From positions 53,652,001-53,716,000 of the forward strand of contig CM060883.1 of NCBI GenBank assembly GCA_030762935.1: a DNA stretch of 64,000 nucleotides, in the 5' to 3' direction. The notes beneath the pieces were generated by a model. That model was not told the origin of the DNA. It ran no database searches and saw nothing but the letters and a program-made list of their open reading frames with translations. Made by a program: the position numbers and the translations under genes. Origin of the DNA: Hymenopus coronatus. Lineage: Eukaryota > Arthropoda > Insecta > Mantodea > Hymenopodidae. Below, piece after piece: positions 57,701 to 61,628 of the stretch; the first letter of the stretch is position 1; each line of letters starts with the position of its first letter.

Positions 57701-59738
57701 ATTTCACTGGAAATAAATCTTTTGGGTCCCCCTGAATCCAAAAAAAGCATTTTTGGAAAAAGATCTGTGTGTGTGTGTGTCTATGTCTGTGTCTGTGGAC
57801 AGTATAGCTCAAAAACGAAAAGACTGTTAAATACCAAACTTGGTATTTAAGTTTGGTATCTTCCAAGGATGTGACACAAAGATTTTCAAGAAAATCACCC
57901 CACCCTCAACTACTTTTACATGGAACTTTTTTAAAAAAATTTGATTTTCTGAAAAATGAAAAGACCATTAAATACCAAACTTGGTATTTAAGTTTGGTAT
58001 CTTCCAAGGATGCGACACAAAGATTTTCAAGAAAATCACCCCAACTACGAACTTTTTTCAAAAATTTTGATTTTCTCAAAAATGGCTTTAACGATTTTGA
58101 TTAAAATATTGTATATTAAAAATATTTACCTGACAAATAAAATTTATATTTTGAATGTTCTGGGAATAGCTTCTGAAGACTATTTTGAATGAATTTTGCA
58201 TAACTGGTAAACCGTAAGAGATAGACAAAAACTTACTGCACAAAAAATGTAGAGTACAATAAAATACACAATTTATGTTATATACATTTTTTCATGGAGA
58301 TGATTGTTATAGAGATATTCCTGGTTTTTGGTTTCAGCTTTGGAAAACTTATACTTTTCTCATACAGGAATTTGTCAACTCCTGTCAATACAAACAAAGG
58401 AACTTCAGTCACATAGCAACCAGCTTTGACTATCACTTTAACCTATGGTACTCCCTTATTTCGCTTCTACTTACAAGGAAGCAAGTAATAGGACTATTTC
58501 TGCTATTTTATTGATTAGCATGAAGTAAATAGAAGCATAAGCATTTTAACAATAATTTGTTGCAGAAATGTAGAGAAAGTCATGTGAATGGAACACATCA
58601 GATTTTTTTTTTTAATTTGTATAAAAAAGTAAAGTAAAAGCAACTATATGACTCCCCAAAACTTTAATTTGAAATCGTTCTGTTTTGTTCTTTCTGAGAA
58701 TTGTAGTAGGAGGATTTTTAGTTAAGATAAATATATTTATGTCAAGTTGCTATAAAGGCTTTAAGTATAAAATTGCACTAAATGAAAACTTGTTTCTTGT
58801 AGAATAAAGGCACACCAATATTGAGTAGTATGAAATGAAGTATATTCTGCAAATTTCATTTGTATTTTGTAATATGGTGAAATGTTGTTCTGTATAAGCT
58901 GAAATGTTTCCATATTTATATTTTGGTAAACATATGGCATGAAATATGACTGCTGAAGCATAAGGTTTTTATTAGTTCAGTTAACATTTGGGAACAAATA
59001 ATTTATACATATTGTGGAACAAGGATATTATACTATGTGCCTTAAATGAATACGTTATGCAGAGTTTTTTTATAGTATATAACATGAATGAAAGGAGAAA
59101 TTAAATTTCAAATTTATAGCTTAAGTTTTTAAAAGGATAACACCAAGTAATAGCTATATTTGCAATTGCAGAGATATGCAACTTTATTGATAATTATATT
59201 ACCTGAAAAGTCATATCACCATGTAAATAAGACAAGGTTAACAATTTTAACTCTGCAACATATTTTTAAACATTTTTTGTACATCCCCAAAAATCAGTAC
59301 ATTTGCATCTGTAAATTAAAGCATTTTCAAAATATTTAGCTGCAGGTAATGCATATAGACTAATGATTGGCAAACTTTTATTAAACTCTTGTACTCCCAA
59401 AAAGCACTGCAAACTTATGGTTGAAGCAGAGGAATATTTTTGGCCATGTGTTGCCTTGAATGTCTTAGTCATCAAAAATTGAAGAATAAATAATGCTTAA
59501 TGTATACTGTATTGTATTTAAAAAAAAAATGGTTAGTTGTTAAGAAGTCTATGCATGCAATGCTCTTGATACATTTGAAATGAAGCTTTTATATGCCTAG
59601 TATGATCTTCATAATGTTATGTTGCAGTACTACAATGCAGAGGTGACTGGTGTGTCAGAAAGAACGTGCGTAGTACGCTTTGTTGAATATGGAAACTATG
59701 AGGAGGTCCTGCAGGATGATTGTATCCCATTCACAGAG
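18694..59738 (+). CDS. TDRD3: TDRD3, Tudor domain-containing protein 3 (gene span, nine internal exons, incomplete at both ends)
   Basis: Nine exons join in one frame to give 709 residues: 18694-18759, 22456-22616, 24263-24407, 32261-32371, 38893-39018, 39103-39216, 43159-43336, 46825-47939 and 59628-59738. All have AG before and GT after, and the split codons (phase 2 between exons 2 and 3, phase 1 between 7 and 8) close correctly. Domain order matches known TDRD3: N-terminal region and OB-fold (about residues 1-140), UBA (204-241), RGG/Gln-rich disorder (344-451) and start of Tudor (655-709). In animals TDRD3 is a scaffold for topoisomerase 3-beta (through the OB-fold) and FMRP-type RNPs, and its Tudor domain reads asymmetrically dimethylated arginine on histones and the Pol II tail. 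No start-codon exon or final exon was recognised; the Tudor domain stops mid-way at 59738, so at least one more exon must follow, probably beyond 64000. The introns are packed with transposons. Confidence 0.95.
18845..18990 (-). repeat. T-family element, 3' terminal fragment
   Basis: Its reverse complement (TTATCATGTCTTGTTCTTAT, then TAGCTGATACG and GGTCATCTTGTATTC) matches the right end of the copy at 42715-42820. Only the end of the element is left. Confidence 0.6.
19619..20899 (-). mobile_element. mariner transposon, full length with degenerate transposase
   Basis: A TA dinucleotide on each side (19617-19618 and 20900-20901) and inverted ends CGAGATGTGATCAAAAAGTT / CGAGGTGTGATCAAAAAGTT bound 1281 bp, a standard mariner size. 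The transposase runs on minus from about 20690 to 19670: [29 protein letters not shown] (second HTH), FTGDEIWI (first catalytic Asp), then frameshifted pieces with a C-terminal half near 20050-19700. Inserted inside the piggyBac element. Inactive. Confidence 0.9.
20249..20608 (-). pseudogene. mariner transposase, N-terminal and first catalytic motif
   Basis: The longest intact piece of the nested mariner's transposase (119 codons). It includes the linker GRSGRPCSS, helix-turn-helix [19 protein letters not shown], the [16 protein letters not shown] region and the IFTGDEIWI block holding the first Asp. Downstream the frame breaks. Confidence 0.85.
21540..21745 (-). repeat. Old tRNA-derived SINE (family 2 relative)
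   Basis: Contains a B box on minus (GGTTCAAACCTG) and GAGTTCTTTTACATACCAGT AAATCTAGTG, which parallels the same core in the 53.7 kb SINE. Diverged. Confidence 0.55.
22060..22285 (+). repeat. HR repeat fragment (old)
   Basis: AGCAATCGGCTTTTAAAAGA, TATTTCCCTTGTATCTACAA and AATAGTTTGTTGTAGAATAA match the hairpin-distal end of HR. Confidence 0.45.
22456..22616 (+). CDS. TDRD3: TDRD3 exon 2 (OB-fold, first half)
   Basis: The 161 bp exon (53 codons plus 2 nt) follows TCTTTAG and ends at ATAAG before the donor GTAGGC. It encodes the highly conserved stretch with [17 protein letters not shown], then [16 protein letters not shown]. This is the OB-fold strand region that in vertebrate TDRD3 contacts topoisomerase 3-beta. 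The final two bases (AG) complete a Ser codon with the first base of the next exon. Confidence 0.95.
22617..23835. other. TDRD3 intron sequence, nothing assignable
   Basis: AT-rich; a (GA)n run at 23408-23420 is the only simple repeat noted. Confidence 0.35.
23836..24000. repeat. Foldback (inverted repeat), arms about 65 bp
   Basis: Arm 23836-23901 (AGGTGTGACGGTCCCTGGTG...) pairs with 23937-24000 with a few mismatches, around a 35 bp loop. Both arms contain GGTGGCTGAGTG, which looks like a tRNA A-box, so the unit may be an inverted pair of a short repeat. It lies in the TDRD3 intron between exons 2 and 3. Confidence 0.8.
24263..24407 (+). CDS. TDRD3: TDRD3 exon 3 (OB-fold, second half)
   Basis: The 145 bp exon follows GATTTCAG and ends AACCGG before the donor GTACAA. 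It encodes [19 protein letters not shown] and [17 protein letters not shown], a signature of TDRD3 and RMI1 OB-folds. The donor GTACAAAT is weaker than the others; read-through would add a short tail before a stop at 24617. A direct duplication of about 60 bp lies just downstream (24535-24645). Confidence 0.94.
24535..24645 (+). repeat. Direct duplication, about 62 bp period
   Basis: AATGTCAGACAACTGGCTGA is repeated at 24542 and 24598, followed in each by AAATTAA and GTGCATGTGCTT. It looks like a local tandem duplication in the intron. Confidence 0.75.
24646..25474. other. TDRD3 intron, pyrimidine-rich second half, unassigned
   Basis: 25050-25470 is strongly C/T-rich on + with a protein-like composition but no recognisable motif. 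Confidence 0.3.
25475..25850 (+). repeat. Minisatellite, about 38-40 bp unit, roughly 9-10 copies
   Basis: Units of the form (A)CATGTTTCAGAAGCCTTCA followed by CTTCCATTTCAGCTGT recur from 25475 to 25850 with moderate divergence. The Cys/Phe-rich open frames here (25332-25777) are products of the repeat, not genes. Confidence 0.85.
25851..26229. other. TDRD3 intron sequence, nothing assignable
   Basis: AT-rich with no repeat recognised. Confidence 0.3.
26230..26486. mobile_element. Penelope-derived foldback with 13 bp target duplication
   Basis: ATGAAGATTCCCA at 26230-26242 and 26474-26486 flank a structure with near-perfect arms 26280-26375 and 26380-26475 and a 4 bp loop. The arm (CCACCGAAACATGAAACGAA, TTTCAAGAGTGAATTTTGAG, TTTTTACTCCTA) matches the 3' end of the PLE at 39364-40264, and the left 37 bp matches its final segment. 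So two 3' ends of one Penelope-like element lie head-to-head in one insertion. Confidence 0.85.
26490..27585. other. TDRD3 intron sequence, nothing assignable
   Basis: AT-rich; a short T run precedes 26945. No supported feature. Confidence 0.3.
27586..28354 (-). repeat. T-family element, inverted copy
   Basis: Two tandem units (about 27590-27910) with TTAGCTAATTTGAATTTGCA / TTAGCTAATTCGAATTTCTGC, then a body (CTCAGAGAGAAATA, GGAAATGCATGGAATC) and an end GTATTTGGATAAATATAGTA (28332-28351). It lies head-to-head with the next copy. Confidence 0.6.
28345..30190 (+). repeat. T-family element with tandem units, split by an HR repeat
   Basis: Opening segment (GGGGCTGCCTTGCATTTGC, TACCCTGCAGGGAAGAAGTA) is followed by four tandem units starting near 28709, 28903, 29067 and 29245 (GTGAATTTcTGCACAAaTTC pattern). 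The element resumes at 30022 (GGGACTTAATAAGCTTG) and ends near 30185 (GTTGTCTTGTATTCAAATAA). An HR copy occupies 29282-30021. Confidence 0.75.
29282..30021 (-). repeat. HR repeat inserted in a T-family element
   Basis: Runs from TCTGATGTGTTCCATTCACA to CTATGTACATAGTGCGTATAG and GAGAAAGTAAAAAT. Internal (CA)n at 29866-29880. Comparison with the uninterrupted T-family copy at 42600-42640 shows what the site looked like before insertion. Confidence 0.88.
30191..31013. other. TDRD3 intron; faint transposon-like patch only
   Basis: 30600-30830 contains two related segments (CTGTAGCTGTACAGCATCTC and CTATAGCTGCACAACATTTC) with protein-like minus-strand translation, but no family could be named. Confidence 0.3.
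31023..31239 (-). repeat. tRNA-derived SINE (family 3) with 9 bp target duplication
   Basis: GTGGTCACT at 31014-31022 and 31240-31248 flanks the element. On minus the head is GGGCCGCACTGTGGCCGAGTG with GGTTAGACTAC; the body reads TTTGTGGTAGACAAAGTAGT and GGTTTTTTCCAG; the 3' end is a short A tract. Confidence 0.85.
31249..32260. other. TDRD3 intron sequence, nothing assignable
   Basis: AT-rich sequence up to the exon 4 acceptor. Confidence 0.3.
32261..32371 (+). CDS. TDRD3: TDRD3 exon 4 (end of OB-fold region)
   Basis: The 111 bp phase 0/0 exon follows TTTTACAG and ends TTCAAG before the donor GTAAAT. It encodes [19 protein letters not shown] followed by IPFGQKI, a motif kept in TDRD3 orthologues. 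A Penelope-derived foldback starts 24 nt into the following intron, unusually close to the donor site. Confidence 0.95.
32383..33149. mobile_element. Penelope-derived foldback, 341 bp arms, 12 bp target duplication
   Basis: ATTGAGCAAAGG at 32383-32394 and 33138-33149 flanks the insertion. Arms 32395-32735 and 32752-33093 are inverted with few differences around a 16 bp loop. Each arm encodes the end of a PLE protein: [20 protein letters not shown], then [20 protein letters not shown]. The AxxHFW..N..(F/L)...PKLL...WE block follows the GIY-YIG domain in Penelope endonucleases and also occurs at 39900-40010. Both arms are 5'-truncated and joined at the truncation. The insertion starts 24 nt after the exon 4 donor. 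Confidence 0.9.
33324..33557 (-). repeat. tRNA-derived SINE (family 3) with 9 bp target duplication
   Basis: GATTTAGCT at 33315-33323 and 33558-33566. On minus: GGGCCGCACCATGGCCAAGT, GGTTAGACCACTGG (A box region), GGGTTCAATCCC (B box), then the family body to CACTACCAAAAAG. The best preserved head of the family. Confidence 0.9.
33669..33940 (+). repeat. tRNA-derived SINE (family 2)
   Basis: TCCTCCTTGGTCTAGGGG head, CTGGTTCAAAATC (degraded B box), CTAGCATGGCTTACTTTGG, GGTACGTAAAAGAACCTCAG and GGGCATCCATAAATAAAACT tail. Aligned with 2228-2512 and 53673-53969. Confidence 0.85.
33941..35857. other. TDRD3 intron sequence, nothing assignable
   Basis: About 1.9 kb of AT-rich sequence with no repeat or coding relic I can name. 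Confidence 0.35.
35858..36030 (-). repeat. SINE family 4 body
   Basis: AAAATGATGCTCAAATGAGC, GACATTTGTCTTCTCAGGTT, CCCTGGATAAGC and CTCATCCTAACTGAGTT. Best copy for aligning the other three. Confidence 0.7.
36031..37340. other. TDRD3 intron sequence, nothing assignable
   Basis: Contains a C run at 36061-36070 and an A/G-rich stretch 36640-36900. The minus-strand hydrophobic frame opposite it is compositional. Confidence 0.3.
37343..37900 (+). pseudogene. Relic of a repeated arthropod Cys-rich (CxxC...CCxxC) protein
   Basis: Frame pieces read [40 protein letters not shown] then CCIMC, followed after a stop by [16 protein letters not shown] and a Ser/Glu-rich tail in other frames (about 37680-37860, with [11 protein letters not shown]). 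I associate the YCYVCG...YFGC...W.PH.CC..C pattern with a family found in many copies in arthropod genomes, probably carried by a transposon. Function unknown. Several stops and frameshifts. Confidence 0.5.
38230..38312 (-). repeat. tRNA-like sequence (pseudo-tRNA or SINE head)
   Basis: Minus strand: GGTAGCTCAGTGGTTAGAGC (A box), ACTGG-CTAGAGA-CCAGT (anticodon arm with AGA) and GGTTCAAATACC (B box). The T stem pairs poorly and no long variable arm is present as serine tRNAs need. More likely a decayed tRNA or SINE head than a working tRNA. Confidence 0.5.
38313..38892. other. TDRD3 intron sequence, nothing assignable
   Basis: AT-rich up to the exon 5 acceptor. Confidence 0.3.
38893..39018 (+). 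CDS. TDRD3: TDRD3 exon 5 (acidic/Lys linker before UBA)
   Basis: This 126 bp exon encodes [19 protein letters not shown] and [19 protein letters not shown], matching the linker between OB-fold and UBA in TDRD3. The acceptor is the AG at 38891-38892. A second AG at 38898-38899 would put the exon out of frame, so the first one is chosen. It ends at CCA before GTAAGT and is separated from the next exon by only 84 bp. Confidence 0.92.
39103..39216 (+). CDS. TDRD3: TDRD3 exon 6 (UBA domain)
   Basis: The 114 bp exon (38 codons, phase 0/0) follows TTGTTGCAG and ends CTGCAG before GTATTT. It encodes essentially a whole three-helix UBA domain: [18 protein letters not shown], then [12 protein letters not shown]. 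The GF turn replaces the usual MGF loop. UBA domains bind ubiquitin; in TDRD3 this one is thought to help recruit ubiquitinated partners. Confidence 0.95.
39355..40272 (+). mobile_element. Penelope-like element, 5'-truncated with an inverted 3'-end fragment at its left
   Basis: TAACTGTAC at 39355-39363 and 40264-40272 (9 bp target duplication). The left 34 bp (TTAGGAGTAAAAACATAG) is the reverse complement of the element's own 3' end (TTTTTACTCCTAA, 40215-40228). The body then encodes the end of the RT region ([16 protein letters not shown]) and a GIY-YIG endonuclease. One frameshift near 39660. Confidence 0.88.
39661..40020 (+). pseudogene. GIY-YIG endonuclease domain of a Penelope-like element
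   Basis: [20 protein letters not shown] (GIY at residues 42-44, YIG at 55-57 of this frame), then [19 protein letters not shown] and [17 protein letters not shown]. Penelope elements join a telomerase-like RT to a GIY-YIG nuclease with a Cys pair between GIY and YIG, as here (C-K-E-C). The upstream RT is lost except for its end (39400-39600, other frame). 119 codons; expected function was cleavage of target DNA for priming. Confidence 0.85.
40273..40798. other. TDRD3 intron sequence, nothing assignable
   Basis: AT-rich, no repeat recognised. Confidence 0.3.
40799..41036. mobile_element. Short foldback of a second PLE family, 13 bp target duplication
   Basis: ATTGAAAATGATA at 40799-40811 and 41024-41036. 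Arms 40841-40898 and 40968-41025 (ATTCAAGATCTTCTCGGGCT...) are perfectly inverted around 69 bp. The loop holds CCCTGAAGACGAGGAAGATG then CTTCTTCGAAACG, a 3' UTR pattern common in Penelope-like elements and also seen at 44230-44260. No coding part. Confidence 0.8.
41201..42900 (+). repeat. T-family element, longest copy, about six tandem units
   Basis: Starts ACCATATTTATCCAAATACA (41201) and ends with inverted TTGTATTTGGATAAATACAG (42801-42820), followed by a second partial end (TTGTATTTGGATAAACATGG, to 42900). Tandem units of about 160-215 bp begin near 41659, 41836, 41997, 42177, 42395 and 42595, each with a GTGAATTT..GCACAAATTC start, CAAATTAG, TGTTGTCTTAAT and a GCTATGCTGCTGCC-like block. 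No long open frame, so non-autonomous. Superfamily unknown. Confidence 0.75.
43159..43336 (+). CDS. TDRD3: TDRD3 exon 7 (charged linker and LFDF motif)
   Basis: The 178 bp exon (59 codons plus 1 nt) follows TTTTTCTAG and ends AAATG before GTAAGT. It is rich in Arg, Lys, Glu and Asp and ends with [17 protein letters not shown]. The SLFDF..(N/S)K motif after the UBA domain is conserved in TDRD3 proteins, which supports orthology rather than a generic Tudor protein. Confidence 0.93.
43600..44120 (-). mobile_element. Tc1/mariner-like transposase relic
   Basis: Minus strand 44100-43860: [20 protein letters not shown], then a patch matching WFQQDGAT.H ([12 protein letters not shown]), and [14 protein letters not shown], degraded from the [16 protein letters not shown] block. 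Stops and frameshifts throughout. Confidence 0.5.
44150..45165 (-). mobile_element. Penelope-like element, minus strand, with an inverted piece at its 5' side
   Basis: Minus 44640-44353 encodes a GIY-YIG relic: [28 protein letters not shown] and [20 protein letters not shown]. Its 3' flank carries CTGAGGATAGGGAGGACGTT (minus, near 44250), the PLE-type UTR motif. At 45010-45120 on + is [14 protein letters not shown], the YRKPT motif of Penelope RTs; this segment is an inverted partial copy of 44965-45035. GIY is changed to SIY and YIG to YIE, so the nuclease is dead. Confidence 0.8.
45166..46824. other. TDRD3 intron sequence, nothing assignable
   Basis: About 1.65 kb AT-rich sequence. No repeat or coding relic recognised. 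Confidence 0.3.
46825..47939 (+). CDS. TDRD3: TDRD3 exon 8 (RGG and Gln-rich disordered region, start of Tudor)
   Basis: The 1115 bp exon follows TTTTGTTGCAG and ends AACATG before GTAAGT. Its first two bases complete a Glu codon. It encodes 371 further residues: an RGG/Gly-rich block (about residues 344-363, [11 protein letters not shown] then SRGGRGG), a poly-Gln run (about 426-451), a long Ser/Asn/Tyr-rich disordered stretch, and finally [16 protein letters not shown], the first strands of the Tudor domain. RGG boxes usually bind RNA and are arginine-methylation targets. Overlapping open frames on both strands here come from the repetitive codon composition. Confidence 0.94.
48416..49541 (+). 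mobile_element. mariner transposon relic
   Basis: Inverted ends AGGGTAATTCAGAAAGTAAG (48416) and, reversed, AGGGCAATTTAGAAAGTAAA (ending 49541). About 1.13 kb. The + strand C-terminal region at about 49170-49320 gives [20 protein letters not shown] after frame repair by eye, the diagnostic mariner block; the N-terminus near 48585 is degraded. Heavily broken. Confidence 0.8.
49748..50532 (+). repeat. T-family element, short copy with long A-rich tract
   Basis: Left end GCATTTATCCAAACGCAAGA, right end TCATCTTGTAATTGGATAAG. Only two tandem units (50184 and 50331). A purine-rich A run (about 50359-50398) replaces further units. Confidence 0.7.
50533..51570. other. TDRD3 intron sequence, nothing assignable
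   Basis: AT-rich. A TTTTTGTAATATTACATCAC segment (about 50990) recalls the PLE foldback end but is too short to call. Confidence 0.3.
51572..52370 (+). repeat. HR repeat (second subfamily)
   Basis: TACTTTCTCTAGCCCATATG start with a decayed palindrome, internal (GT)n at 51715-51728, TACCAAACTTGGTATTTAAG, then a distal half sharing CTTTCATCTCTGTTTTGTTT with 6946-7275, ending ACACATCAGA. Distal part clearly differs from the other subfamily. Confidence 0.8.
52708..53564 (+). repeat. HR repeat, best preserved copy
   Basis: Begins TACTTTCTCTATACACAGTA and TGTACATAGTGTATAGAGAA: an almost perfect 40 bp palindrome. Then TTCGATACCGAGATTTCACC, (GT)n, TTTACATGGAACTTTTTTCG, TTTACCTGACAAATAAAATG, and ACACATCAGA at the end. 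Useful as a reference copy, 857 bp. Confidence 0.88.
53673..53969 (-). repeat. tRNA-derived SINE (family 2) with perfect 16 bp target duplication
   Basis: TAACACTGCATGAAAT at 53657-53672 and 53970-53985. On minus: head TTGCCCTACATGGTGTAATG (A box), GGTTCAAATCC (intact B box), the family body, ending AACATGCATTTTATTTTA. The exact duplication points to a recent LINE-driven insertion. Confidence 0.92.
54150..54265 (+). repeat. tRNA-like SINE head followed by (TTCC)n microsatellite
   Basis: CTAGCATAATAGCTATGG (A-box-like) and AGGTTCAAATTCCC (B box) at 54160-54218, then CTTCC repeated from 54231 to 54263. Family not clear. Confidence 0.5.
54490..54745 (-). mobile_element. Non-LTR retrotransposon C-terminal relic
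   Basis: Minus strand: [20 protein letters not shown], then [17 protein letters not shown], a C..C..H...C knuckle typical of the end of insect LINE ORF2 (after RNase H). Short fragment, in frame over about 60 codons. Confidence 0.65.
54766..56100 (-). mobile_element. DUF4817-type Tc1/mariner-like transposon
   Basis: Possible inverted ends GTTTCATTGGTATT (54773) and, reversed, GTTTCATTTCGTATT (ending about 56099). On minus the N-terminal helix region starts at 56025 ([16 protein letters not shown], then [14 protein letters not shown]), followed by a second HTH ([19 protein letters not shown]) and the DDE core. A stop near 55960, and the C-terminal part holds a 150 bp tandem duplication (55020-55322). 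Inactive. Confidence 0.7.
55353..55853 (-). pseudogene. Transposase, central part (HTH plus first catalytic Asp)
   Basis: 166 codons open: [20 protein letters not shown] (HTH and linker), [25 protein letters not shown] (D of FYDEA is the first catalytic residue; FTDEA in relatives), [13 protein letters not shown] and [11 protein letters not shown] (normally NVWAGIV). The second catalytic region lies downstream in broken frames ([10 protein letters not shown]). Family call by motif pattern common in insects. Confidence 0.75.
56101..57626. other. TDRD3 intron; one faint tRNA-like patch
   Basis: 56440-56515 on minus has AGTTCAAACCTGG (B-box-like), perhaps a SINE relic. The rest is unassigned. 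Confidence 0.3.
57627..58602 (+). repeat. HR repeat with internal tandem duplication
   Basis: Starts TACTTTCTCTACACATACTA with the palindrome and ends ACACATCAGA. The segment GAAAAGAC..TTAAATACCA to TTTTCAAGAAAATCACCCC occurs twice (about 57815-57955 and 57957-58095), making this copy longer than the others. (GT)n at 57766-57780. Confidence 0.87.
58603..59627. other. TDRD3 intron sequence, nothing assignable
   Basis: AT-rich sequence to the exon 9 acceptor. Confidence 0.3.
59628..59738 (+). CDS. TDRD3: TDRD3 exon 9 (Tudor domain core)
   Basis: The 111 bp phase 0/0 exon follows TATGTTGCAG and ends ACAGAG before GTAAAA. It encodes [11 protein letters not shown], then [14 protein letters not shown], the aromatic-cage strands of a Tudor domain that grips methylarginine (FxxYGNxE pattern). 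The domain needs a little more sequence, so another exon follows. The preceding 11.7 kb intron is the longest in the gene. If the donor were not used, the frame would run 27 codons further to a stop at 59817-59819. Confidence 0.95.
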
Positions 59739-60039
59739 GTAAAACTTATTTCTTTGTGCTATAGAGTACAAGGAAAATATTTACGCACTAAAGAAGCTGG
59801 TACACCTTTAATGCCTTGAAATATGCATTCTAAATAATAGTAATATCAGGCACATTTTGCTAGTATTTCTAGAAGTTCATTTTTAGGACAAATTGGTGAT
59901 TAAGAACCTAGTAACATTGAAGGAGTGGATAACAAATTGATAATTTAATTTTGTGCTACCAACTTAGCTTAATGTTCTTCAGTTAGAGCATGTTTAGAAT
60001 GTTCTTCATTTAGAGCATGTTTAGAGGGCTGTTACCCCA

Positions 60040-60310
60040 TCAGCTTATTGACAGGAACTGCTGAAGTTACTCAATGTTGGAATGTCCAAATTCATAGTGG
60101 CTGCCAGAGGTATGGGGGTATCATGTCTCCCTCACATTCAAGAGGTCCGATTTGCAATCTTGGTTACATGAGTTACAAAGATAAGGTTATTCCAGGTTTT
60201 CCTTATCATAAGATGATGATTGCAGGGTAAACTTAAAATCTATGGACCACAGGCTCATTTGAGCATAATTTCATCCATTCATCATCCAATATGACCCACC
60301 AGGTTAAAGG
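60040..60310 (+). repeat. tRNA-derived SINE (family 4) with head
   Basis: A tRNA-like part (GCCAGAGGTATGGGGGTATC, AGAGGTCCGATTTGCAATC) is followed by the family body in reverse relation to the copies at 1, 15.6 and 35.9 kb: CAGGCTCATTTGAGCATAAT and CATCCAATATGACCCACCAG. Shows that those copies are on minus. Confidence 0.65.
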
Positions 60311-60348
60311 ACAAACTTCAAAAACAGAAAACTCATAGTGCTTTCACA

Positions 60349-60747
60349 GTGTATTACCACCACCCATATGGCCTATTCAACCTTGGGGTTACATCATTCC
60401 ACCATGTAATGACTGAACCCATTTCTGAGTGGAAGCATTCAGCAAAACCAGCTAGTACCTCAGAAGAGGTAATGGCTGAGGTCTACAATGCAATAAGAAG
60501 TGCAATGAAGTGTCACCCTAAGGCAAAAATTGTTGTAAATAGTATAGCCTTAAGAAGGGATGTTAGATATGGCTTCTTGAAAGCTATAAATGAGGGAATA
60601 CGCTGGGCAGTATTTGTTGATATTAACAAGTTCTTAGATGAAAGTTGCCTTGGGAGGGATGGACTTCACTTAAATAGAAAAGGGTCATTTCTATTAAGTC
60701 AAATGATAAATAATGTAATCAAGGTATACATGAAATCGGGAAAGTAG
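60349..60747 (+). pseudogene. LINE ORF1 C-terminal part, SGNH/GDSL-esterase-like
   Basis: 132 codons: EEVMAEVYNAIRSAMKCHP, KAKIVVNSIALRRDVRYGFL and CLGRDGLHLNRKGSFLLSQM. The D-G-L-H block matches SGNH block V (Asp and His of the catalytic triad, DxxH). The Ser-bearing block I would lie upstream and is missing, so this is an N-terminally truncated esterase. Esterase domains occur in the ORF1 of some CR1-clade LINEs. The stop at 60745 is followed by ORF2 23 bp later. Confidence 0.7.
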
Positions 60748-60770
60748 TTTCAGGTACAGAGGGTGATAAA

Positions 60771-61622
60771 TTGCACAATGTGTCAGTAAACATGTCAACT
60801 AAAGCTAATGGTGTAATCGTAAATAGGGAAACAATTGCACATCCACAACCTAAAATCTCTATTAGGTGTATACATCAGAATATACAGTACTTAGCTAATA
60901 AAAAGGAATCCTTTGCTAGTTTCATTAATGAAGTAGATGCTGACATAGTTGAGATCTCAGAGCACGATCTAAAAAAACCCCAAGAATTTGTATGTAAAAT
61001 TTATAACTATTCTATTATTGATATATTTAGTAAAAAAGAACATAAGGGTGGTGGAGTGGCATTACTGGCAAAAAATATACACAATGTTACTCCATTAGTA
61101 AAAATACGAGATTTTAATATTGAAATGGTATGTGAGATAGTAGGGGCCCAAACCAAACTGAATAATGAAGAGGTTAAAATTCTTGCTATTTATAGATCTC
61201 CACATGTTAAAGTAAATGAATTTATTGAATGTATGTATAGAATATTAGGGTATTGTTTAAAACATGACTGTAAAATAATAATAATAATGGGTGACTTGAA
61301 TATATATGCTGATCATATGAATGGGGATTTTCTAAAGTTGCAGGATATGTTCTATTCATTTAATTTAAAAAGTGTTAAGCTAGATGCTACTAGGGAAACT
61401 ATAAATTCAAATTCTGTAATTGATTATGTTGTTACCAATATAAAAGAAAGCCAATGTGTTGCTGGGAATATGGTCAATCACCTATCTGATGATCATGCTC
61501 AATTTTTAGATATAAATAACTGTACATTTAAAAACTCTGACCTAACTGAAATTATAACCCTTAGAGAATTTACTGAGGCTAATATTTTAAAACTACATAC
61601 TTGTTTGGCTAATGAAACATGA
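60771..61622 (+). pseudogene. LINE ORF2, APE-type endonuclease domain
   Basis: 283 codons. SIRCIHQNIQYLANKKES (block with the QN motif), DIVEISEHDLKK (the Glu is usually in a LTETW/E-type motif), GGGVALLAKNI, ILAIYRSPH, IIIIMGDLNIYADH (GDxN catalytic motif), SVIDYVVTN and LSDDHAQFLD (SDH motif with an extra Asp). It terminates at TGA 61620; ORF2 continues in the next piece from 61629, so one stop or frameshift separates them. Confidence 0.88.
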
Positions 61623-61628
61623 CAAGAT

